Shown here piece after piece: positions 9,452 through 20,736 of a DNA stretch of 37,531 nt. The notes beneath the pieces were generated by a model, which ran no database searches, was not told the DNA's origin, and worked only from the letters and a program-made list of their open reading frames with translations. Both the position numbers and the translations under genes were made by a program. Source of the DNA: Parachlorella kessleri (Eukaryota; Chlorophyta; Trebouxiophyceae; Chlorellales; Chlorellaceae); NCBI GenBank assembly GCA_001598975.1, contig BBXU01002050.1:1-37531 (forward strand), in the 5' to 3' direction. Positions within the stretch are counted from its first letter, which is position 1. Every line of letters starts with the position of its first letter.

Positions 9452-12400
9452 CTACTGCGAGTTAGTGCTCCAGTCGTATGGCCGGAAAGAAAACTTGATG
9501 TCATGCGCTGGGTCCTTGGCTCTCGCCATGAGAGCCTCCAGCTGCTGCTTTGACTCTACAGGCAATGCAGGCAACATAATGTTAGCACAAGCGGAAATTT
9601 CATGTGGCAGAGTCACAGCAGCTTGTTTCTGTCAGGCCCTCTTTCAAGCCTAGGGTTCTGCAGTTGAACCCACAAAGAAAGGGCAGCATGGCTGTGACGC
9701 CCTCCACCCAATAGGAAACCTATCCCCTCCCCATCCCAGGCCACATCTCCGGCCTGGAGAGCATGCCAGTCACATCAGGCTGCTGCACCACCCGAATGCA
9801 CGTGCACCAATGACCACAAACAGGGCCCCGTACCTGGTGGAAGGTACTGGGACAGGAAGCCTAGGAGGTCTCGCTTGCTGCCAAAGTCCCCACCATACCA
9901 CTTCAAGATCATGGAGAGGCTAAGCTCAGAGCGCTCAGGATATACCTCCACCTCGCCTGCAACATCCGAAGACCCATGGGCCGACCTTCTGTGCATCTTG
10001 CGTCCACCAGTGCAACGTACTCGCACCTCACATATTAGCACTCATGTGACTAAGCCGATGGCAAAGCCAGCAAGTTAACGTACACAAAGTCCTGATTGCA
10101 AGCATTGCATAAACCCTTGGTAGGTGGCGGATGACTTTCAGGGGCGGACAGTGCTCAAAGCAGAAGCTTGCGAGCCAGACCAGCTCACTTGCACAGAAGG
10201 CAGAGGCGGCTGCTGCCAGGCCAAAGTCCAGGTTTTCTGGTGAGTACACCTTGATGGCCGGGCATGAGGCAGCGCCACAGTTGAGGGCAAAGTGGATGCG
10301 AGGGTCCACAGGGCGGACCGCCTGCCGGCAATGCAGGCCAAAAGATGGAGACTGAGATTCCAGTTGGAATCTACTATAAGCGATGGCACGAGGCTTGCCA
10401 GGCTTGCGTCAACCATTTATAGCCAGGGACGGAGCATGGCTGCTCAGTGCAGCGCCTTTTCACACTATGTACTGGTAGATATGCCATCTTGACGGCTTCG
10501 GTCTCAGCACCAAAGCAGAGCCCCTACAAGTCTACAAGGTAGATGACGGACCCACAACACCTTCAGACTTGCACATCCACGAGGCCAGTGTCCATACCAG
10601 GCACAACACCCTCCCCACACCCTCCTTACCAGTTGCGCCCTGGGGTCCCCTTGCTTAAAGGGCCGCCCAGCCCACTCCGGCTTCCCCACCAGCGACCACA
10701 GAGAGGCCGGGCTGGGGGTGTTACCACGCAGGATACCGTGCTCGATCTCGTCGCTGGAGAACTCAAAGCCGCCAATCACATACCGGATGCCGCTGTACCA
10801 TTTTGCCCTGCACCCACACAGCATGCATGCTGATGGCGAAGCCGATGGGCTGGCCATGGCTAGGAGTGTGGGAAGGACGAGCCAACTGACTTTGCAGGCC
10901 TTCCCAACACCAGCAGCGACATGTGAATAAGGTGCATTCAAGAAGCCAGACACCTCCAATGATTACTGTAAAATACAGTATCCCCCCATTTTATCGTGGA
11001 ACTTCCAGGCCGCCTGTGTGGTGGTGCCTCCGCAGAAAGGCGCCTGCAATCAGTCTTGATCGGCTTTCCATTCCTTAGAGACCTTGCCAGGGCCAGCAGG
11101 TGCACACAAACAGCAGTGCTCGCTCGCCTTTGTAGGGCGTTGGTGGCAGGGCCAACTTCGACCAGCGCATGGACCACCAGGGCATTGTAGATGTTTATGG
11201 CGAAAGCCATCAACTCCTCCCGGGGTAGCGAGAACAGGTCAACCTGCGCTCAACAAGCGCGGGTTGTGCGGCACAAGTCACTAGATGGCAGGTAGCAAGT
11301 GACCTCGAGCTGTGACCTGCTGCACCGTCCTGGCTTTGCAATTCTGCACAACAAACCGACTTTATGCCACACCTTGACGGCATTTGCATGACAAATGCAA
11401 AACCTGCCCGGCAATACCCACTAGTGCGCAGCACCTGCCTTCTGGAGCTCGGCAGTGGCATCAACAAAGCGGCGCCAGTCAGGGTCTGCCCGCAAAGCCG
11501 TATAGTTTAGTTTCTTGCCATCGCTGCTGGTGTAGCGATCATAGAGCTGCAGCAGCGCCCGCCGAATATCCTCGGCCACCTGCAGCCTCAGCCAATGGCA
11601 TCACTGAGTGCCATGCAGCAGGGTGGTGGCCTACTTGAATAATTAAAAAAAATGTTTAAATAATATAAATATAACATATGCTAACGAGCAAAAGGACAGT
11701 GTCTGATAGTAATCTGTATGAGGGACAAGGAACAGTAACATAGGAATACGACGCGTGGATGCTACATGATCCGAAATGATAAATTGCCGAGTGCCATCCC
11801 CGTCCCCCGTGCGAGCAGTGGGAACCAACACTGGACACGCTTGGGACGAAAACAACCTCACCAGCAACATGCAAGTATGCCACCGCCCAGCAACAGTTCT
11901 ATGTGCTTGGTTGCTCACAAGGTTTGACGTAGTGCACCCGGCTATGTACAGCTGAGCTCATGAGAGCATGCTGGGGCAATATAACTGCATTTCTACCTAA
12001 GCTCGAATACCGTCACAAAGGTGACTCCCTTGCCCTGGCTCACACTACCAACCCAGCCAGCAGCAGGCCAGGATGTGCACAGGCGTGAGGATTGAACGCC
12101 GCAACTCACCGCCTCAGCTGGTCGCGCCGGCCCAAACCACTTGTAGTGGGCATTCAGCGGCCGCCCCAGCCTCGCCGGCACGCCCCCTTCGCTCACCAAG
12201 CGCAGGCCTGCCTCCGGCTGCGCTTGCAGCAGTGCCCCATCGATGGGCACGTCCTTACTGCCCCAGTCTGGCCCAGCCTTGGCAGCAGCGGGTGCCAAAA
12301 GCTTGCCTAGTAAAGGTACTGCAGCCAAGCCATGCCTGCTGTGCCCAGCAGTGCTGGAAGAGTATGGCGGCAAGTCTACTGTCAGCAGTTGGGCAGACTG

Positions 12401-13432
12401 CAACCGTGCCAGCGACTGCAGCGCTGCCTCTGCCTGCAGACCTCGGCTGCTGGCTAGCCAGTCCACGACGGCTTGCAGGATTAATGTGTGGTTGCCGGCC
12501 CCTCTGCAAGACATAACAACCTCTTGTTCCCTTGCATCAAACACTTAGCAGGGGAGCCTAGCAGCTGGCACACTTGAGAAGCCGGGTTGTCATCATCACC
12601 AACGCTTGCAGGGAGCCAAAGGCAGCTGTACCTGGCCACGCCTGCCCTCCGCAACTCTTCCGCCAGCTCCTGGTCCTCCGTTGACGCACGGGGGCTTGCA
12701 GGTGAGGTACTGCCCTGCATAACACGGTCAGCTGGGGTCTGTGAATACCAAGTCCATGGAACAGGTTTTAGCATGAACAGCTCCATTCGTTCAGGGAGGG
12801 AAGGAACAATTCCTGCTTAACGTCAGCCAGGAGTCTGTCGAGGGGTCCTCAGGCCACGTGTTCCATGCATGGCTCAACGGCTTCCAGTTCTAGGTGCTTG
12901 TTAGTTGCCCGCCTCCCAGCTCGTTCATCACCTGTGCAGCCGGCCCACTCTGCTGCTGGACAACCTGCCGAATCTCAGAAGGCAGGGGCTCTGCTGGGGC
13001 GCTGGCCAGAAGTTCCTGGAAGCTGCCATCTTCCAATTTAGGAAGCAGCTCAGACGCCCCGCCAAACAGTGAGCCGCCCACAAAAACCTGCATGCAAAAG
13101 GAGGGGTCCATCCAGGCAATGAAAGAGCCTGCTAGAACATTGGATCACTGCATCAGGATAAGTTTGTGCCCGCACGCTGGCTACAGATAGGCTATTTCAA
13201 AAAAGCACACAGAGCCGCACACCTGAGGTACTGTTGCCCGCCCAGTCAGCTGCTTGACAGTGTTGAGAGCCTCCAAGTTTCCGGACAGCTCAAGCTCTTC
13301 ATATGCGATGCCTGCTGCCTGCAGCGCACCCTTGGCTGCCTTGCAGTGTGGGCAGCCAAAGGTGGTAACAACTGCAACCCGCGGTTGCTGGTCAGCCTGC
13401 TGTTTAGCTGCTACAGCTTTGGCTTGGCTCAT
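9452..13432 (-). CDS. Glutaredoxin-DEP-DUF547 protein
   Basis: Ten exons, every join in phase: 13432-13223, 13087-12932, 12714-12632, 12503-12110, 11579-11435, 11248-11128, 10807-10630, 10321-10189, 9956-9834, 9555-9452; 548 residues. Residues 19-105 are a glutaredoxin domain with TTFGCPHCKAAK (Cys27, Cys30), the cis-Pro motif TVPQVFVGG and a GG motif, so a dithiol-type redox site. Residues 125-200 include ILQAVVDWLASSRGL and LARLQSAQLLTV, a degenerate DEP-like fold. Residues 282-545 are DUF547: NIYNALVVHA (348-357), YVIGGFEFSSDEIEHGILRG, HFALNCGAASCP and the closing RPYDW. The same order of domains is known in land-plant and algal proteins of unknown function. An upstream in-frame ATG at 13624 would add 64 residues; I prefer MSQAKAVAAK. 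Intron 6 is GC-AG. Confidence 0.92.
11637..11690. other. AT-rich island inside intron 4 of the DUF547 gene
   Basis: About 54 bases that are almost entirely A/T, in a window that is otherwise GC-rich, beginning GAATAATTAAAAAAAATG. It lies in the 530-base intron between exons 4 and 5. A mobile-element end, an organelle DNA scrap or a simple A/T expansion are all possible; nothing decides between them. Confidence 0.5.
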
Positions 13433-14145
13433 TATCATGCCTCGGTTGCTCGGTGATCTGCTGATCTGAACTAGCTTCCTGAGTTGACAGTCTCCTTGGA
13501 CAGAGTGGTGCCGGAGGAGACCCCAGCTGGCTCGAGGAAACGCAGCTCCACTGATTAGCGGGGCTGCAGCCCTGGCACCCTGTCCCAGAACTAAGGAAAA
13601 CTTTTGGTAGTGCATTCTCTGCATGCCTGACCGTGAGAGGACCGTGAATTCTACTTACAAGCAACCTTCAATGAGTAGTCAGCCTTACATGATGGCTCGG
13701 CGGGAGTGCTTGCTGACAGGAAACAACTCCAACCCTTGCACCTTGGATGCGGATCTGCCTGAATGCAATAAGTGAGCCGTGCCCCAGTCTAGGTGTCCCT
13801 GTCTGGCTCTGCACCCGGGGCAACCTGCTAAACCTATAGCACAAGGCCGGCGGGCTCTTATCTTCCTTGGGTAGGTTCTCTGCATCAAGCTTTTGTTTGG
13901 GTGTTGCTGGTCAGCTGAGGCTTGGAGGTCCAATGCAGCGCTGCTCTCCAGCATTGCCGCTACTTTCACTCACTCCCTAGCCAGTTGGCATGTTACTTAT
14001 AAGATCTGTAACCGTGTTTGACCTATTGGAGGGTGGAGGCCGGTCCTGCAGGGCTTAAATTGCTGGCTGACCAACTTGGCATGCACAACTTCTGCTATCA
14101 CTGTTCGGAGTGGGCAACCCCCTACTGTCTGCTTGCAGTGCAAGC
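13433..14145. promoter_or_regulatory. Shared divergent promoter region
   Basis: This 713-base gap separates the start of the Grx-DEP-DUF547 gene (minus) from that of ATP synthase subunit g (plus). It must hold both promoters and leaders. No convincing TATA box or repeat is visible; part of it may code if translation of the minus-strand gene begins at 13624. Confidence 0.4.
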
Positions 14146-15182
14146 ATGGCAGCAGCACGGGTGCAGCAGCTGTTGAGCAAGACCAAGGCGGCCATTGAGC
14201 CCGCATACCAGGCGGCAAGAGGCCAGGTTGTCAAGACGTATAAGTCACAAATGGCCAAGGGCGCAGAATACGTTGTTAAGGTAACCAGGACCCGATTGGG
14301 AGTATAGCAGCACTTTTTAGACTCGTAGCTTTCTCAGGGTTGTTTTCCTCCTGTAGGTGGGGCGCTGGCAGGCTTCTCACAGGGATTAAGTGTTGTCTTT
14401 GTGCTGGCAGACACTGTACATGTGGCAATTGGGTTGTGGCAACCACGGCAAATGAGGTCGGAGGGCTGAGCCTTGCTTCTGCGTTGTGGACAGTACTAGT
14501 AGTGTTTGGATGTGTGCAGGACCCAGCAGCAGCAGACAAGCTTCTGAAGCAGTGGTTTTACACACAGCTTTCTCGGTAAGTTAGAAAAGAGAAGGTACTT
14601 GGCAGTGGCAGCATATGCAGCAATGAGCTGAAGCACCATCGGACGCCGGCCCTGTCTGGCTGTCTCTCTGACTTGCTATTGCCCTTTTGCGTCTGAGGAG
14701 CTTTTTGAGCTGCAGGATACCCACTACCATTGAGGCAAGCAAAGCTGAGTATAACACTCTGCGTGGGAGGCTGGCAAATTACAAGGAGCTGCCTACAACT
14801 GAGGTGAGCAAGGGGCCACAGTGCCTATGCCTAAGAGCTTGGATAAGGTAAAGCTGTGATGACAAACGGCAGCAACGTCGCATGAGACCATGAGCACTCG
14901 GCAGCTGCTGCTTGGGCCATGGTCACCCCAGCAGCGGCTACCCTTCTTACATGACTCTTACCAATGAACGGCAATGAAGTGGGGGACACTCTGCCTAGCC
15001 ATGGCGCAAGCTGTAAATGTAGCTTGTAGTAAGAGTGCAAGGGATGATGGCCAGGACTAAATGGGTTCCTCGATGCCCTGCAGCTTGCAACATACCTTGC
15101 CTTTGGCGCGGAGGTCTATGCCTGGTTCTGTATTGGCGAGATTGTTGGCCGCGGCGGCAGCATCACGGGCTACAATGTTTGA
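14146..15182 (+). CDS. Mitochondrial ATP synthase subunit g
   Basis: Small membrane subunit of the F1Fo complex in the inner mitochondrial membrane that helps dimerise the enzyme and shape cristae. Four exons (14146-14280, 14520-14575, 14716-14803, 15084-15182), all in phase, give 125 residues, the normal family length. The N-terminal half is a basic amphipathic helix region (MAAARVQQLLSKTKAAIEPA). The middle has LLKQWFYTQLSRIPTTIEAS, which aligns with the plant subunit. The C-terminus is one transmembrane helix carrying the hallmark WFCIGEIVGRGGSITGYNV, with the conserved GEIxGRG. Start chosen at the first ATG after the promoter gap. Presence of this conventional subunit is informative for taxonomy. 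Confidence 0.93.
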
Positions 15183-15832
15183 GTCAGCAACTGGAGCTGG
15201 CAGCAAGGTCGCAATATCGTCGTCACGCGGGGGTTTGGGGCGACAGTTGGCAGAAGCCAGCGTCACCACGTGTTAGCATCCGGCGAGGCCTTCATGGGTA
15301 GAAGCTGGTGCACAGGGCTGAGCCCACGTTCATCATGCTGCGCTTGCGAGTTTTGTGGTTCTATTTTTGCGTTATACCTTAACCACCACAATTGAGGCTG
15401 ACAGCACAGTCAGTTTGGCAACGACTTTGTCAAGACAGTTGGACTCACAGTATGAGAGCACACCACCCGCAGCGGGTTGCAACATCAAAGGCAAAGAGTT
15501 GGCACTTATAGCACTGCCATCTAGAGACTGGCTATCACAAGTGCCAGCAACGCACAGACATCAGCAAACACTCCATCACAAGACTACAAGCTAGTTAGGC
15601 TAGTCAGCACTTAAAAAGACTGCCTTTGAGGTCGCACTCCCTGCCGCTAACATCAACAGCCCAGATACAGGAGCAAAGTTGGCACTGTCTTGCCCAGTTT
15701 GCGCTCACACAACCTCCCAACCTGCCCGCCTAAATATATGAGGCAACCAGTATCTGCATGCTTGCAAACCCCAAGCAAACCCCAAACGGAATTCGATTGC
15801 TACAAAATAGGCTATAATAGATATAAAGAGAG
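15183..15832. other. Gap downstream of ATP synthase g
   Basis: 3' flank between convergent genes. It has short open frames without family resemblance. The right part, around 15720-15830, is A/C-rich and leads into the dispersed repeat at 15833. I see no gene. Confidence 0.45.
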
Positions 15833-15946
15833 AATTACTGGCTCAGAACTCAGGCAAGACTCAGGCTCATTCTGCATCAGCCCTGTCAGTCCAATCCAGT
15901 CCAGCCCAGCTCTACTCACTGATGCACTACCTGCCACCCAAGCTAA
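15833..15946 (+). repeat. Dispersed repeat family, copy C
   Basis: Contains CAGGCAAGACTCAGGCTCAT, AGCCCTGTCAGTCCA, and CACTACCTGCCACCCA followed by GCTAATAA. The same blocks in the same order occur at 34046-34155 on the minus strand (over 100 bases, the best match), at 33878-33940 on the minus strand and at 26107-26192 on the plus strand. All copies are intergenic. Confidence 0.75.
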
Positions 15947-16024
15947 TAAAGACGAGCATTCGTTGCTGACAGTGGGCTGCCAGGCTGGTGGTGGGCATAA
16001 ACCCTCCCCTCTTGGTAATACCAT

Positions 16025-16432
16025 TCAACTGCCCCTCTCATAACCTGAGCCCGCAGGGGGGGAACTTTTCCGTGGCCGCCGCTTGGTGTTTGATATTATG
16101 TGCGCCAGGTCCTCCTGCAAGAAGATCGCAGGCAAGGGTTTGACTCATGGCCACCAGCCACCCGAGTGTATGACAGCCAAACACCTCTGACTTGAACGCT
16201 TGCAGGCCGGGCTAGCCGGCCGAAAAAAGCAGTGCAAACAACCTTGACCCACAGGCCACCCCACAAGTGCATGACAGCCGACCATCTCTAACTCGGAGCT
16301 TGCAGGCCTTACTCCTTGCAACCCAGACTGACAGGCCCAAGCACGCCTCACCTGTATTTCGTGCTCCGTCAGTGTGACGTTGTAGAAGGGCCTCTTGTAG
16401 GGCCACAGGTTTGCAGCAGAAGGGACAGGCAT
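16025..16432 (-). CDS. Small DUF1639-like protein
   Basis: Two exons (16432-16352 and 16114-16025) with canonical splice sites join in phase and give 56 residues from the ATG at 16432. The core NVTLTEHEIQEDLAHIISNT followed by KRRPRKSS resembles the plant DUF1639 signature, in which a L-x-x-x-E-I-x-x-D helix precedes a basic RRPKKR-like segment; function unknown, probably nuclear from the basic stretch. The protein is much shorter than plant members. A stop lies in frame just upstream of SRFTGPGA, and a possible CTAG acceptor there leaves room for an additional 5' exon, but the gap to the divergent FAM98 gene is under 400 bases. Confidence 0.55.
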
Positions 16433-16808
16433 CGCCCCGGGGCCAGTGAATCTCGACAGGGACGGCTAGGGAGGACCAGGGTCGGGTTGCTGTGCACAGG
16501 GTCTGGAGTGGCTTTGGGCAACAGAAGGCAAGGTTGGACTCCGGTTGCACCTGGGGTACGACACCAAGAAGGACTTATTCAACAAAGGTGCAGCTGCCTG
16601 AAGCGGTGAAGAGGCAAGGGGCTGCGTGCAACAAAGGCTCGAGGCTTTGGCGCCCCTAAAGTCTGGGCCAGCTGGGTTGGGTGCTGCAGCAAACTGCATT
16701 ATTAACTGTTCCAATTAACCAGTAGTGTAAAAGTGGTGCTCGGAGCCTGCTTCAAGGTGTCCAGCGCTCTTGGGTTGCAAGTCAGGTGCACTGATCATCA
16801 ACTCGAAG
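16433..16808. promoter_or_regulatory. Divergent promoter between DUF1639-like gene and FAM98
   Basis: 376 bases separate the two start codons, so both promoters must lie here. The AT-richer stretch near 16700-16725 (ATTATTAACTGTTCCAATTA) is the best candidate for a core element. No other motif is recognised. Confidence 0.35.
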
Positions 16809-19800
16809 ATGGACGTGTTGGAGACTCGAGCTGGAGATCTCTTGGATAGACTGACGGACTGCGGGTAACTGGGCTATGGGCAAGCTGCCTGCACGTATGT
16901 GCACATGTTGTGCCACTCTTGCATCCAGCGCCACTTGGGTGCTCTGTGGTAAAGCCAATTGCTAAAAAGGCGAGGAGGTGCGCTAGCTCTCGCACCCCCA
17001 AGTCGGCAACTGGCACAGCACTACCCTCCACGGAGTTATGGTGAGCTAGCCTGAGCATGGCAAGCCCATAAAGGCTCGTGGAACAACAGCAGTGAAGAGC
17101 TGCCACCAGCAACCCAGTCAGCACTGCAGCCTACGAGGCAACGGTCACCCCTCAAGGAATTCTAACTCTACTGCGTTGCAGGCTGGGAAGCGGGCTGACA
17201 GAAGAGGACTTATATGGGCGGGGCGTGAGGGAGCCTCTGCGAACCTGTTGCACCCAGCTGGCCCACAGGCTGTGGGCACTGTGCCTACAGCTGAATCTGC
17301 ATGACCTTCGAGTTGTACAGGTGCATCCATGTAGGGCGCTTTGCTATTGTATGCAGTGCATGGTAATCTGATTCCGGCCAACAGCGGGCTTTGAAGGTTT
17401 GACATGGGTGCTCCGTGGAGGTTGTGGTGATGTGCTATGCCAAGTTTGGGGTTGGTTGTTTGTCTACTCAGTACTGTCTACTCAGTATCTCGCTGGGTCG
17501 TTCAAGTTTGAATGGCACGCCCCTGTAGTTTGATATGGCTATGTAAAGTTTCACATGGCAGTGGTTTTGCTCCATGTTGTTTCTTCCCATGTTGTCCTGA
17601 CTGCAGACGGCTGTAAATGACCTGCGGCAGGCGGCCATCAGCGAGCAGGCGTCAGCCAGCGGCCGTTTGGATGCTGCAAGCATCCGGCTGCTGCAGGCCC
17701 TAGACCCCACCTTTGAGCCCTCGGCCCCAGCTGTAGCTGCTGATACTGGGCCAGCTGCTAGTGTCGGGGCAACTGCTAGCCCCAGGCTGGAAGTGCTGGA
17801 GCTGCTGGTAGCGTGGCTTCAAGGCGCAACGTCAGTGGTAGCAGCACGGCAGGCCCAGCAGGCATCAACGCAGGCACCAGGCAGCAGCAACCACCAAGGT
17901 GGCGCTGCTGCTGGTGCTGCCGCTGTTCCAACAGCCGCCGTTCCAGCAGCCGTCCAGCAGACTATAGCTGGTGGCTCTGCTGAAGCGGACATGCAAGATC
18001 CACTTGCGGTAGAGCTGTCGCGGGCGCTGCATGGCCTGGCAGCGCTGCTTGAGTTGCCGCGGCCGGGCGGCGGCTGGCCTTCCGCGGCAGCGCTGACTGC
18101 TGACCTGCACGCTGCGCTGGGCGCTGCAGTGGCACAGCTCCCACCAGGCTTCTTTGAGCCGCTGCTCCCGCCGGGCTCTCTGAGCGCACAGCAGGTGGGT
18201 CGGTCACACTATCGGTAGAGGTAAGGCTCTCTGGCAATTGCAAACAGTGCTGCATGCTGTGAATGATGGTGGGGTGGTATCTGTTGCATGATGTTTTAGC
18301 AGGTGGTGTGCTGACCGGCATCCGCTACATAAGGCAATCCTTCTCATTAGGTGTCTGCACCAAGAATGAAGGGAATGGACGGGGTGCATTGTTGGTGGCA
18401 TCAAGACTCCCATTCCAAGATAATGGAAACCCAACTTCGCTGTCGTGTGCAGCAGATATTTCCCGGTAGTTTGCACCCTCTCCGCAGTTGGAGACATTGA
18501 CCGAGGTGAACCAAGCTCTGCACGATGAGTATGCCTTGCGGCGGCGCATGCTTACGGAGCGTGTGCGTGTCACACTGCAGTCCTTCCTCTGGTCAGGGCG
18601 CCTCAAGGAACAGGTCTGTTGCTGGGGGTGCTTAATGCTGGGGGTCCTAGAGGCAATTGAACAGTTGTGTGTTGTGTTGTGAGCAGGCATGGGTCATCAC
18701 GACAGGTAGGTTGCAATTATCCCCGGCCAGGCTTGGAGGAGTGCCCGTGTTGTATACATTAGGCAAGTCTGTAACTTGCATACTGCATACCGTGCCAAGC
18801 CTTTGCTCCCAAGGTGTGCCAGGCCTCTGCAACAGCTCCGTCCTGCGCACCCTGCAGGGGACACAGGCGCAGGCACAGGCTGTTGTGGATGGTGCAGCCC
18901 AGCTGATGGGTGCAGAGCCAGCAGTGACGCTTGAAGATGTGCTCAGGACCACCGCAGGTGAGTCACTCCTCCCTGCTGCACCAATCACACCCAGCTAGCG
19001 TGCATGGTTGCATGTGGTAACTTTGGTGGCACGCTGTGCCCGCCTGGGCGCAGTTGAAGTTGGGGTGGACCCACTGAAACCGTTAGCGTCATTACAAGAA
19101 CTTTGCACCTGCACACCTGGCGGCCTTAAGCCGCCTTTGTGGTCTGCGGCCTGCAGGAGATTTGCTGGCTGTGATGGAGCGTGCCACCAGTGGGGAGTCT
19201 GGTGTGGAGGCCAGCGTGAAGGCGGTGCTCATAGGCGCGGTGCCGGACAGGGGAGGCAGGCCCGAGGGCAGGGCCAGGGTGGCTGACATGCCGGCTTGGG
19301 CGCCGCGGCGGGTGTCTGGTGAGCGGTGGGTGGTGGGGTTGGGCTGCAAGCTGGGAAAGCAAGGTCGGAGTTGCTGACATTGCCCCAGCGGGTCTCTTCC
19401 TGTGCACCTGCTAGCTGCAGTTGTAAATCTGTGCGCAGCCAAATTTGTGTGCCTGTACTTGTGATGGCTTGTGATGGGGGATGTAAAGAAGCTGCAGCTG
19501 TCGCACTCTGGTGCCTCAGGCATGGTTGGCCCGGCAACTCCTGCAGATGGGGGAGGGCGAGGTGGCAGATGTGGGCACCGCGGCAGTGGCGGCGGCGGCC
19601 GGGTGCAGGGCGGCTGGCAAGGAGGTGGCAGCCGGGAAGGCGGTGGCAGCAGCGGTGCAGGAAAGGGTGAGTTGACTGTGCCCTGCAAAGCTAGGTGCAC
19701 ATGCGGGTATGCTTCCTGGGGTCGGACCCTGTGTATCCCACACTGCATGGCCTCCCTTAGTGTTCCGTTTAGGTTCGTGTATGAGTTCAACGTGTTAGCA

Positions 19801-20023
19801 GCCCTGCTGATCCCATGAAGAAATGAGGTGATTCATGTTTATGCACACGGAAGTTATTTGGGTGGGGTGCACCCCAGCTTGTTCTATTGTTGCGCCCAGC
19901 TGGCCAGGCTGTCATCATTTATGTGCAGGTGGCCAATGGGCAGGCAGCGGCCGAGGGGCCGGCGGCAGGGGCGGACAGTTTGAGTTCCAAGGGTCAGCCA
20001 AGCGGGGTCGCAGCGGGCACTAG
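16809..20023 (+). CDS. FAM98 family protein (RNA ligase complex-associated)
   Basis: In animals FAM98 proteins bind the RTCB/DDX1 tRNA-splicing ligase complex. Eight exons, all in phase: 16809-16864, 17182-17320, 17607-18194, 18488-18613, 18858-18957, 19157-19318, 19547-19666, 19929-20023; 461 residues. Residues 1-65 (MDVLETRAGDLLDRLTDCGL onward) match the helical N-domain. Exon 3 carries VLELLVAWLQG and an inserted Ala/Gly/Gln-rich linker (about residues 140-185). Exon 4 has RRRMLTERVRVTLQSFLWSG, the family core. Exon 6 has the diagnostic VLIGAVPDRGGRP (360-372) followed by DMPAWAPRR. Residues 391-461 are Gly/Arg-rich with RGG repeats (GGGRGGRCGHRGSGGGG), as in animal FAM98A/B, suggesting RNA binding. 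IFT88 follows in the same direction. Confidence 0.93.
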
Positions 20024-20736
20024 ATGGCGGCGGCTGCAGCCCCTGTTGCCTGGCGTGAAGGGGCGCCCTGGAACTTCAACCACTTACGCGCCCTGCTCTC
20101 CATTTTGCCAGGAATGCTGTATGTAGCATCCAGCAGCACGCTATCCCCGTTGGGCATCACTAGCTCTTCGCTGCTGCTAGTGATGGAAACCTAAGAGGAA
20201 CAGCAAAAGGTCTGGCATCGGAAGGTGTCCCCACAGGTCGACCCAGAGTAGGTTTCCGATATGAGATGGCGGCACAGTCACTGTAGGCACGGTGCGTTGT
20301 GCTTGCAGGTTTTGAGGTGGGGCTTGTGAAAGTGCTATCCATTGATCGACAAACAAGGTTGCAACGGTTTGTGCCAGTTCCATTACTGCCTGTCCCTTGC
20401 TTACCTGGAGGGCGCTGGTGAACCGGTGTACTGGCTCTCATCATTGTGGATAGATATCATGGCTATAGAGAATGTGAGGTGTCCAAGCTGGCCCTCCACC
20501 TTTCGAGGCATTAGCTCGGCAGTGTGGAAGGCCATGCAAGGGTATAGCAGCCACCGCAAGCGATGCTTCGCCCCTTGTCGTGCAATTTGCATGACGTCCA
20601 AGGTTGCGCCCATGCTGCGCCCGTGCGGTGAATTCGCTGTACATGGCAACTTTGCAGCTCTCCTAGGATCCTTCCATTTCCTTCCGCATGTTGTTGTGGG
20701 GCCGTTCACTGCACGTTCAGCACTGCTAGCAAGGCC
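20024..20736 (+). promoter_or_regulatory. FAM98-IFT88 intergenic region
   Basis: Holds the FAM98 3' end and the IFT88 promoter and leader. The acidic first exon usual in IFT88 (a D/E-D-D-L-Y-type segment) was looked for here in all frames and not found. Otherwise nothing recognisable. Confidence 0.35.

Noticed and set aside
12073..12516. 147-codon plus-strand open frame
   Set aside because: Shadow of exon 4 of the Grx-DEP-DUF547 gene.
19092..19790. 232-codon minus-strand open frame rich in Pro
   Set aside because: It is the complement of the FAM98 Gly-rich exons and their introns; composition alone keeps it open.
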